A stretch of 64,000 bases of DNA from Dipteris shenzhenensis (lineage: Eukaryota > Polypodiophyta > Polypodiopsida > Gleicheniales): assembly GCA_047967505.1 (NCBI GenBank), contig CM106540.1; one strand, written 5' to 3'. Under the pieces are notes generated by a model that was not told where the DNA came from, did no database searches, and saw nothing but the letters and a program-made list of their open reading frames with translations. The position numbers and the translations under genes are program-made. Positions 10,501 through 18,679 of this stretch are shown in pieces. Position 1 is the first letter of the stretch; the number at the start of each line of letters is the position of its first letter.

Positions 10501-13188
10501 TACTATTTTGGTTATGAGGTGGTTCACGTGATTATTGTTACAAAGTCTTTTTGGGAAAACATCTTAGTCATTTGTAAAAGACAAGATAAATGTTGTTAAC
10601 ATTAGTCATAGGTTTCCCTACAGTGCAAAAAGGGATGTATGTGTGCCACATGGCGAGCTGCCATGTAGCAAACAACATGGAATGGGATGCTTCAAATGTC
10701 GACTCTTGAAGGTTATGGAGTTCTCTCTCTCTTAAGTCGATTTGAGGCTGCTCAACTCAGACAAATGGATGCAACATGGATTTCTCTCTTCAACTAGATC
10801 CACCCGACAGATATTCCTCAACACAATGAATATTGACTTCATTTCAAAGTTTGGCATTTCAAAAATAGCTCCTAACCAATCCTTATAGTGGCCCATACTA
10901 TTATCTATGATCATTAAGGGATGATTAGGAGAGATTCAGTCATTAACAGGCTCTATTTGAACTTAGGTCTATAGTTGATCAAAACACTTGCATATATTAG
11001 CATGAATGTGGAATGAATATAGATCCACTAGAGTCCCATGTGCAATGAATGTTAGGTATTCTAGTTAAACTTTCAGTTTCTCTATGGCGTATTTCTTTCT
11101 TCTTATACATATAAGAGAAGTAGATGAATTATGGAACTAGACAACAAACATGATCAAAGTGCTAGATCTAAAGCATGCCATAGTGATAGCATAAGAATCT
11201 CAAACAGTTTATAGGCACAGACCGTAATATTCGAGTTCTTGAAGACCCATCCAAATATTCTCAATCTTGTAATATTCTTTTTTTAGTTATGCTAGAGTCT
11301 ATGCATAACTTAGAAGAATTAGACATTTGCAAACTATTCCATGTCTTCTTAAGGTCTAAGCCACTATTTCATGTCTTCTTAAGGGATATTGAAGATTTGG
11401 ACTAAGCCACTATCTAGGCATTTCCAAGCTATAGCCTTATCATGCATGCTTAGTCTAATCAATCTATTGACTAATAGGGGACATATGCCTTCAACATATT
11501 TCCTAGTAGAATCGATCCTTACTAATTGCCAAATAGTTAAAGGATGATTTATCATTAGTAATTTCCCAATATATTAGGGATGATTACCCAAGCTTAAACC
11601 TAGTTTCCTTCTAAAGAACTTGCTTGTCCGAAAGTGTCTAGTCAACTTCAAGCTTTGGTCACCAACCATGTCACTAGTTAATCTTTAATGTCCAACTCCA
11701 ATAGTTGACTAGTAGGTTTATGTTTGTGTATTAATTTGATAAGTCGAGCGAGTCTTATACAAAATGTCTTGTATCTTCATTTCCTATTTTGGTTGGGCAA
11801 TCCACCTCAACTAGTGGCCATTCCTAAAGATGATTTTTAAAAACCTAATTTTTACATTTTGAATAAAAAATGCCTTATTAAACGTTTTTTAAATTTAAAA
11901 TTTTTACATTTTAAATTATAAATGTCGTAATTCAAAAATTAAAAAAAAATTTACAAATGCATTTCAAATTTATAAATACTTTATAATTATTCCTATGAAC
12001 GTTTTTTTATTTAATAAAAATAGCTCTATTTAAAAAAAAAAAATTTCATTTTCACATTTTAAATAAAAAATGTCGTAATTTATAAATTTCAAAAAAACAT
12101 TAAAATGCATTATAAATTTAGAAAATTTTTATAATTTTCCTTATAAACTAAAAATTTAATTAAATTCTACCAAAAAGAAAATGCTACATAAAAAAAACAG
12201 AAATATAGAACATTTTCACATTTTGAATAAAAAATGCCTCATTAAACGTTTTTTAAATTTAAAATTTTCACATTTTAAATTATAAATGTCGTAATTCAAA
12301 AATTTTAAAAAAATTTACAAATGCATTTCAAATTTATAAATATTTTATAATTATTAATATGAACGTTTTTTTATTTACTAAAAAAGCTCTATTTTGAAAA
12401 AAAATTTTCATTTTCACATTTTAAATAAAAAATGTCGTAATTCATAAATTTCAAAAAAACATTATATTGCATTTGAAATTTAGAAATTTTTTATTATTTC
12501 CCTTTTAACCTAAAATTTAATTAAATTCTACCAAAAAGAAAATGCTACATAAAAAAAACAGAAATATTTAACATTTTCACATTTTGAATAAAAAATGCCT
12601 CATTAAACGTTTTTTAAATTTAAAATTTTCACATTTTAAATTATAAATGTCGTAATTTAAAAATTAAAAAAAAAATTTACAAATGCATTTCAAATTTATA
12701 AATATTTTATAATTATTAATATGAACGTTTTTTTATTTACTAAAAAAAGCTCTATTTAAAAAAAAAATTTAATTTTCACATTTTAAATAAAAAATCTCGT
12801 AATTCATAAATTTCAGAAAAACATTAAAATGCATTTTATAATTTTTCTTATAAACTAAAATTTTAAATTACGTTTTTTAAATTTAAAATTATAAATGTCG
12901 TAATTTAAAAATTAAAAAAAAAATTTTACAAATACATTTCAAATTTATAAATATTTTATAATTATTAATATGAACGTTTTTTTATTTACTAAAAAAAGCT
13001 CTATTTAAAAAAAAAAATTAATTTTCACATTTTAAATAAAAAATCTTGTAATTCATAAATTTCAGAAAAACATTAAAATGCATTTTATAATTTTTGTTAT
13101 AAACTAAAATTTAATCAAATTCTACCAAAAAGAAAATGCTACATAAAAAAAAACCCTACCTGGACTCTCCCGCTCCTGCTCCGTCCAT
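7528..13188 (-). CDS. RING-finger protein with C-terminal SIM-like tail, multi-exon, frame-broken
   Basis: Proposed exon 1 is 13,188-13,160 (ATG, starts MDGAGAGES), ending with AG before a GT donor. Intron 1 is 13,159-9,491, ending in a T-rich acceptor. Exon 2 is 9,490-8,640; its first base completes the codon left by exon 1. Intron 2 is 8,639-8,493, and exon 3 is 8,492-7,528. Exon 2 encodes a coiled-coil-like start, a conserved-looking middle block and a second coiled coil. Exon 3 encodes a RING-H2 finger: CVLC, then CGHIAHLHC, then CPVC. A long charged helix follows, and the protein ends YVELSDSDSD. That tail looks like a SUMO-interacting motif (hydrophobic core plus acidic serines), so a SUMO-targeted ubiquitin-ligase role is possible but inferred. 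Two breaks are visible: a 13-bp tandem duplication in exon 2 (9,335-9,360) and a 1- or 2-base frame change inside the RING near 8,180-8,215. The gene faces the transposase-like gene. Confidence 0.6.
9335..9360. repeat. 13-bp tandem duplication breaking an exon
   Basis: TGTCCAATCGACT occurs twice back to back (9,335-9,347 and 9,348-9,360). Removing one copy joins SRLD to TVEDVVDS in a single frame of the RING-finger gene. With both copies present the frame ends at a stop a few codons later. The perfect identity of the two copies suggests a recent slip or an assembly error. Confidence 0.85.
9664..9795 (+). repeat. Dispersed repeat, copy 1 (second copy near 57.2 kb)
   Basis: This stretch matches 57,187-57,315 closely. 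Shared blocks include CTCTAGTTGTTGCATTTTT and TTTTTCCTTATATGTTTCCC. It lies within the proposed long first intron of the minus-strand RING-finger gene. No coding capacity is evident; a short non-autonomous element or a fragment of a larger one is likely. Confidence 0.75.
10090..11826. repeat. Intronic segment bounded by a direct and an inverted repeat
   Basis: A 43-bp sequence beginning CTATTTTGGTTGGGCAATCC is present identically at 10,090-10,132 and 11,784-11,826. A 26-bp sequence beginning AAGACATTTTGTATAAGACT at 10,151-10,176 recurs in inverted orientation at 11,745-11,770, with one mismatch. The inverted copies therefore lie just inside the direct copies. The 1.7 kb enclosed is AT-rich with no recognisable gene. 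The layout suggests an inserted element or a rearranged duplication within the long intron. Confidence 0.75.
11849..13150. repeat. AT-rich tandem repeat, about 362-bp unit
   Basis: Units start near 11,849, 12,211 and 12,572 with CACATTTTGAATAAAAAATG, and diverged or shortened copies continue to about 13,150. Each unit contains a nested half-repeat (CACATTTTAAAT(A/T)A...) and ends with TTCTACCAAAAAGAAAATGC. The array is very A+T-rich and non-coding, and it fills the donor-side part of the proposed intron 1 of the RING-finger gene. Confidence 0.85.
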
Positions 13189-13269
13189 CTCCGTCGATGT
13201 CCGTTCGTGGCTCTCCGTCGCTCGCGCAATTCCGTCGAAGTCCGGCAAATCTGAAATCGGTGGATGAGG

Positions 13270-13921
13270 CAGCTCGATCGAGGTATGCGGAATGAGGGGG
13301 GTCGCTCTCCTTTTATAAGAAAAATTAGGGTTTAGCTACCTCGATCGAGGTATTCTTGACATGCCCATACATCTCAAAACATCTACCTCGATCGAGGTAT
13401 TGGCATGCCACGATACCTCGATCGAGGTATTCTTGAGATGCCCATACATCTCGATACATCTACCTCGATCGAGGTATTTCCATGCCGCAATACCTTGATC
13501 GAGGTATTGTGACATGCCGATACATCTCGGTACATCCACGTCGATGGAGGTTTTGACATGCCACGATACCTCGATCGTGGTATGTTGGCAGAAGCGGGAT
13601 GCCAAGTCATGTGTCCAGCATACCTCGATCGAGGTATGTCATCCGCCCTGTTGGCTGCCCTATCGGATGGCACATACCTCGATCGAGGTATGCTGGACAT
13701 GCCACCTGACCTCGATCGAGGTTGAGCTGGATTGCCACGATACCTCGAACGAGGTAGATGTGGCATGTATAGCTGGCTTGCCAGCAAGCCTCAATCGAGG
13801 TGGAGGCTCGGTCCGGTGAAAAAGCGCAGGTGAAAAAGCGCAGTACCTCGATCGAGGTATTGGCTTGGCTCGGTTGTGCTCGTGTGTGATTTTCATTGGA
13901 GCTTATACCTCGATCGAGGTA
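13270..13921. repeat. Right cluster of 16-bp palindromic repeats
   Basis: Eight perfect copies of TACCTCGATCGAGGTA start at 13,337, 13,384, 13,414, 13,461, 13,621, 13,675, 13,844 and 13,906. Copies with one or two mismatches start at 13,491, 13,567, 13,708 and 13,741, and more decayed ones lie near 13,270, 13,535 and 13,787. Between 13,337 and 13,506 the sites form a higher-order repeat of 77 bp, with spacers such as CATGCCCATACATCTC. The cluster surrounds the promoter region of the minus-strand gene, mirroring the left cluster beside the transposase promoter. A role as transposase or regulator binding sites is inferred from this arrangement. Confidence 0.92.
13311..13317 (-). promoter_or_regulatory. 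TATA box of the minus-strand RING-finger gene
   Basis: On the minus strand this reads TATAAAA followed by GG, a good plant TATA box. It lies about 123 bp upstream of the proposed ATG (13,188) and between palindrome copies. It supports a transcription start near 13,285 heading inward from the right palindrome cluster. Confidence 0.5.
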
Positions 13922-13960
13922 TTGGAGACCGAAGCAAAACCTTTGTATTTTCACTCGAGC

Positions 13961-14002
13961 GGGTGTCACACTCAGCCGAAAGTGGTCCGGAAGTGGACAC
14001 CC
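13961..14002. other. Possible right terminus of the two-gene element
   Basis: Just outside the last palindrome, GGGTGTC (13,961-13,967) and GACACCC (13,996-14,002) form inverted arms around a GC-richer loop. Beyond this the sequence changes to LINE-like and unique DNA. If the element ends here, its terminal inverted repeat would read GGGTGTCCACTTCCGG inward. The left end is outside the window, so this cannot be tested here. Confidence 0.25.
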
Positions 14003-14129
14003 TTAGCTTGCTACCTCCCTATATATCTCTACTAACATCCTTAATGTTTTCCTTGAACTAGATCATGCATGCATCTCAGGTCAAAGGTGGTTCTCTTTGG
14101 CTTTGAACATGACAAAGATTATATGATTG

Positions 14130-14480
14130 TGCTTGCAGGGATTATATCCTAGCTATTCTGGATAGATTGGGGTTTGGGCCTGAACTTTTCTACCTAGTTC
14201 TCACCAAAGCCTCCACCATCCTATTCTTGGGGTTGTGGGAACATATTATCTAAAAAGGTCTTCCCCTGGGTCCCTCTCTTGTTTGCAATGTCTATATCCG
14301 CCCTTATACTACATCAGGTCATGCCTCAAGGTTCAGATGTTAGTGGGTAAAATTGAAGGGGTTTCACCGTTGTATGGGGACTAGCTTAGTGCCCAGCTCT
14401 TGGTTGATGATAATAGGGTTTTGTCCTCCAATGAAGACAAAGATAGAGTTTGTTATCTTATTGAGACATTGAGGAGTTTT
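14130..14480 (+). pseudogene. Decayed LINE-like reverse transcriptase fragment
   Basis: Scattered plus-strand frames read ILAILDRLGFGPELFYLV, then IEGVSPLYGD, then LLVDDNRVLSSNEDKDRVC. These resemble the plant LINE reverse-transcriptase blocks around the 'LGFGP' segment and the 'ADD' catalytic motif; the first D of the motif appears changed to V here. Stops and frameshifts separate the pieces. The identification rests on family pattern recalled from memory. Confidence 0.45.
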
Positions 14481-14499
14481 TAAAGGGTTTCATTGTCTC

Positions 14500-15865
14500 T
14501 TTGCAGTTGCTTGAAGAATTTTGTCCTAAGAAATGATAGGGGCATGTCGAGTTTCACCTTTCAGATATAGTTCGTTAAGGATGGTGAAATTATTCCGTTG
14601 ATGGAACCATCTATGAAACTGGATAGAAATTAGGTAAAAAAGGGGTCCAAGTAAAGATCATAATTCTTGTTATGAATAGTGCTAGCATCAAGGTACTAAA
14701 AAACATTGGTGTTGTTAGGTGCATATTGGTGTGGATTTAGAGAAGGTTTCATCAATGGAACCATCTCAAAGATGGTTGCCTATAGTGCTCCCTCAATAAT
14801 TCCCCTTTAACCTTCCAATTACTATTAGTAGTATTGCTGGTTAGTACTCATTCTTTGACCTTCCCTTTAACCTTCCAATTATAATTATTAGTAGTATGGT
14901 TGGTTAGTACTCGTTCTTTAGATTGCTACATGACTAGATTGTATTACATGCTGAAGAAGAATATATACATTCATGCTCTGCAATAGTATCTCCGTGTTTG
15001 GAAAACCAAGTGCTTTGCTTCATGACACACACTTGTAGCCAGTGCATCATTCATGACTAGCAGGTGTTCTTGCACATCACTTTAAAACACGATTCAATGG
15101 AACCAAGGTACTTGGGTGCACCCCTAGGCCTAGATTTGATTGTTCACCAAATATTTCATGGGCTTCTGGACAACCAAAAGTAAGCCTAAAGCCTAGCATG
15201 GGATAAAACTTGAATGATTTCTATCAATTGTTGTAGAACCAGTACTTGAAATGGGTAGAATTTGATATCAATTAAGTTAAAGTTCACTATATTTTCCATG
15301 TGTTGCATGCACTCAATCTTCCCATAGTGATATACTTACGCTCTTTTGGACATTGTAGAAAATTCTTCAAAATTATGGTTTTTTCCTCGTGCACAATGGG
15401 AGACATTCTATCCTTGGAAGATTGATATGTTTTGCTGACTTCTCTGGCATGGTTGTTTGAGGTAGTTTTTTGGAGTTAAGGGACCATAATGGTCTTTGCC
15501 ATGCTATAATGTTTAGTCGCCTTGCGTGTTCATGGCTCTTGCATTGCAACCATTAGTTTATGGCTTTCAGTTTTCCTAGCCCCTCTCTCTCTTTCAAATT
15601 TTGCATTGCCTTGGCTTTAATCTTGTGGCACCTCCTTCGTATGGCCATTCTTTTAGCAACCAGCTGGTGGTGCCTCTCCTGTGAGCCCGTGCTTTCTCTG
15701 TTCCATGCTATGTGACATCTCTAAGCTTGTTCAAAATCTGAAGCCTCTTCCATTCTTTGACTCAGGAGACTGCCTGGGGATAGATATTGGGGCATATAGT
15801 TTGTCGTTTTCTGTGTGTGGGACCTGCGTGACCGGTATCAAAAAATGACAAAATTATTAAGAACA
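14500..15865. other. Unassigned sequence, possible LINE remnant
   Basis: No gene is supported. A tandem duplication of about 65 bp around 14,800-14,925 repeats CCTTCCAATTA...TTAGTAGTAT. The stretch may be the 3' part of the LINE-like remnant upstream. Confidence 0.3.
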
Positions 15866-15873
15866 AAAGATTA

Positions 15874-15950
15874 TAGGTGCAAGGGTTTGAACCTGCGACC
15901 ACAGTGTTCTACCTGTAAGCCTCTACCATTGCACTACTGCATGCTTGCAT
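15874..15950 (-). repeat. tRNA-like sequence (SINE head or tRNA pseudogene)
   Basis: On the minus strand, TAGTGCAATGGTAGAGG resembles a pol III A box, and GGTTCAAACCC, about 35 bases further, resembles a B box. The spacing fits a tRNA. The T-arm and acceptor stems do not pair fully, so a functional tRNA is unlikely. A tRNA-derived SINE or a tRNA pseudogene fits better. Confidence 0.4.
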
Positions 15951-16329
15951 GCAAGAGTTTATAGTCATATTTTTATAAACATATGACTATAAACAATCGT
16001 CTATAATCGCTGCTCCGGTGCCGTGAAAATTCATTGGCTTGCATGGGTCCCACCTCCACCCGCCTCAAACAAACTATACCCCCCTAAATCTATCCTAATC
16101 CCTCTTTAAGAGCCCAAGAGCACTCAATCTTGTTCTAATCGCTCGCAAAGAAATGAAGAGCAAACATAGAGAGCACTCAATCTTGTTCGGTATCTATACT
16201 CTCTTTAAGAGCCCGAGAGAACTCAATCTCGTTCTAATCACTCGTAGAGAAATAAAAGAGTGAACACAAATTAGATTGAATGAATACATTGAGCATAGAA
16301 TTGAACTCACCTGGAGGACGTTACCTTCC

Positions 16330-16850
16330 GTATAATGTCATTTTGTGCTATCTTCTTCTTGGCTCATATTGTGATCTTGAACATCTTCTTCGCTAGATCG
16401 ATCTGGATCAATTGGATCCGGCATTGGTATTGGCATCTCCATATCCACAGCTCTATCTTCAAAAATCTATTTACTTCATGGTGCAACTTGGAACACGTAC
16501 CGGATGAAAAACCATCTATATTGAAGATGGGTGTCAAATGCCATTAATTATATGAATTTATGCTTAAGTAGATACGAACATGAACCAATTGATCTTAAAA
16601 AATGAAAGAATTTGATTAATTAAATCATTAGTATGCACCCACTCACAATGCTCGGGAAGAACAAAACTATCACTTTCATTAGTCCAGAGTTTGGTGGAGT
16701 CTATTGCAAAGAAACCACTACTATCTTTCCTCAATGTAGCATGGGGACCGTTGTAAATAGTTCTAAACCATTTCAAGCATAAACATCGTCCATGGGCATA
16801 TGCATCAATAATATCTCATCCAAGAGAGCATAACACTATCAGTGCATCAC
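16330..16850 (-). pseudogene. CACTA transposon fragment, DUF4216-like C-terminal region
   Basis: The minus strand encodes KWFRTIYNGPHATLRK followed by SSGFFAIDSTKLW and FVLPEHCEWV. It aligns by eye with the plus-strand DUF4216-like segment at 22.1-22.3 kb (KWFKDVVERGPNV, GFVTIDSTKFW). Downstream, minus-strand frames are rich in Asp, Glu and Pro, as in the acidic tail of TNP2-like transposases. Stops and a missing N-terminal part show it is a fragment, oriented opposite to the larger CACTA copy. Confidence 0.65.
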
Positions 16851-17309
16851 CTGCAATGTGTCAAAGCTGTCCCTCAGCATAAAATAGCATCCATGTGCAA
16901 AGCGTCCATAAAAATAGCATCACACAAGGCCATTTGGGCCTATCAGCGCATCCAATAAGGACTACAATGCATCCAAATGGCCTATAAATCATCCACTGCA
17001 ACCCAATGCACACCACGAATGAGCGCACACTGCTCAAACTACAACCAGAGTGATCTGCAGAAGGTATGCTTAAGAAATCATAGTCCCATGGTAATGACCG
17101 CTACTGAAAATAGAACCTGAGATGCCTCAAAACATGGGTGCCATTGCATAATTGGACTCACCAAGAAAATCTGCAAGTATTTCTCTTTTACCGGAACTCC
17201 AAAATCCCAATAGATGAGTGAGAAATGGGAGTCAACACTTATCCACTGCCATGTGGCATAAATCTAAGGTTTCAAAACCTTAGAATGAAAAATGCATAAC
17301 AGAGAGACG
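16851..17309. other. Non-coding flank
   Basis: No gene is supported. Loose repeats of GCATCCA-like words are present between about 16,840 and 17,000. Confidence 0.3.
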
Positions 17310-17915
17310 AAATCGAATACACAGAGATAGAGAAAAAGAGAGAAGGAAAGAGGGGAGAAAAGAGAGGAGAAAAAAAGAGAGAAAAAGAGAGGAGATAAGA
17401 GAGGAAAATTACCACGAAAAGAGAAGGAAAGAGAGGATAAAAGAGAGAAGGAAAAAGAGAGAAAAGGTGAGGATAAAAGAGAGAAAAATAGAGAAGGAAA
17501 GAGAGGAGAAAAGAGAGGAGGGAAAGAGAGAAAAAGAGAGAAGGAAAGAGATGAGAGGAGAGACGAAAAGAGAAGAAAAGAGAGGAGATAAGAGAGAAAA
17601 AGAGAGACGAAAAGAGAAGGAAAGAGAGGATATAAGAGACAAGGAAAAAGAGAGACAAGGTAAAGGAAAGAGAGGAGAAAAGAGAGGAAAATAGAGAGTA
17701 CAATCCCTTTCTTCAATTATGCTTTCCCTTTCCATCATTCATGCAATCCGTTTCTTCAATCATGCAATCCCTTTCCATCATTCATGCATCCCTTTCTTCA
17801 TTCATGCAATCACTTATTTCCATCATTCAATATGTAATCCTTTTCTTGGAAGTGGAAGTGGAAGGGGAAGGAAAAGGGGAAGGGAAAGAGAAGGAAAAGG
17901 AAGGGGAAAGGGAAG
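17310..17915. repeat. GA-rich low complexity and short tandem repeats
   Basis: 17,315-17,700 is almost pure purine (AGAGAAGGAAAGAGAGGAGA-like). 17,720-17,835 repeats TCATTCATGCAATCCCTTTC-like units about six times. 17,848-17,915 is a second GA/GGGGAA run. Long open frames on both strands here come from the simple composition. Confidence 0.9.
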
Positions 17916-17934
17916 AACATATAAGAATGTCAGA

Positions 17935-18625
17935 GGGCATCTATAGACACGTCTAACAGTGCATCTATAGGTGCAATTGTCTATTTTTCCAAAAGACAGA
18001 TGCATCTATAGATGCGCTATTAGATGCATCTATAGATGTGCTCTGACAGACGTCTTTTTCTAAGAAATTAAAAAGCACATGTGCCCGACCCCAAAAAGAA
18101 CAAGACTAGTACCAAAAACATGCATTCCCTGCATGCAACAAAGGACGAATCCAAAGAGAGCAACTTCCAAAGAAGATCAACCTTAAGAGACTTACCTTGG
18201 ATAGAGGTATGGAAGCTTCCTGTCCTTCTTTAAAGTTGCTTCTCTTTCTTCTCTTCCTTGTTCACCCTTTGCTTCTCTTTCTTTTCTTCCTTGTTCACCC
18301 TCTTCTCTTGTGTGCTTGGGGATGATTGTGTAAGCTTGGAGATGAGTGTGGGTGCTTGGAGATAAGTGTGGATGCCCAGAGCTGTGTCTATTAATAGGAA
18401 AGCAAGCCACGTGACACTAAAAGTATGTGAAGAAAAGCAAGTGCGCTAAAAGTAGGTTTGAAAATTAGCTCGCAGTCTACAGTCTATCTGTGTATCTCAC
18501 TACACGTCTAAAAGTGCGTCTAAACATGCATCTATCATCGCATCTAAACTACGTTTTAGACGTGCCTATATACATGCTCCACAGTATAGATGCGGTGTTA
18601 GATGTGCTTTTAGATGCTCCACAGA
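17935..18625. repeat. CACTA subterminal repeats, left side
   Basis: Two clusters (17,935-18,050 and 18,480-18,625) contain many short variants of CATCTATAGATGC and GACACGTCTA in both orientations, including the palindrome GCATCTATAGATGC. The same words recur at 22,905-23,010 and 27,720-28,020, next to CACTA-type termini. This is typical of transposase-binding subterminal repeats. A left terminal CACAACAAG-like sequence was not found, so the left end may be lost. Confidence 0.7.
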
Positions 18626-18679
18626 GGTTTGACATTTACAACTCATGCAAGAATAAATTTTTTGGGTTTTTTATCTATA

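Noticed and set aside
13337-13921. CRISPR array
   Set aside because: The repeats are regularly sized, but spacers vary in length and some are themselves repeated. The sequence is eukaryotic with spliced genes, and no cas genes are present.
13336-13969. Overlapping open frames rich in Arg/Ser/Thr/Ile across the palindrome cluster
   Set aside because: The repeated peptides (such as TSIEV and IPRSRY) are translations of the palindromic 16-mer in different frames.
15874-15950. Functional tRNA gene
   Set aside because: The T-arm and acceptor stem do not pair well in the minus-strand reading despite good A and B boxes.
17264-17738. Ser/Leu/Phe-rich and Glu/Arg/Lys-rich open frames
   Set aside because: They are produced by the purine/pyrimidine-biased low-complexity tract on both strands.
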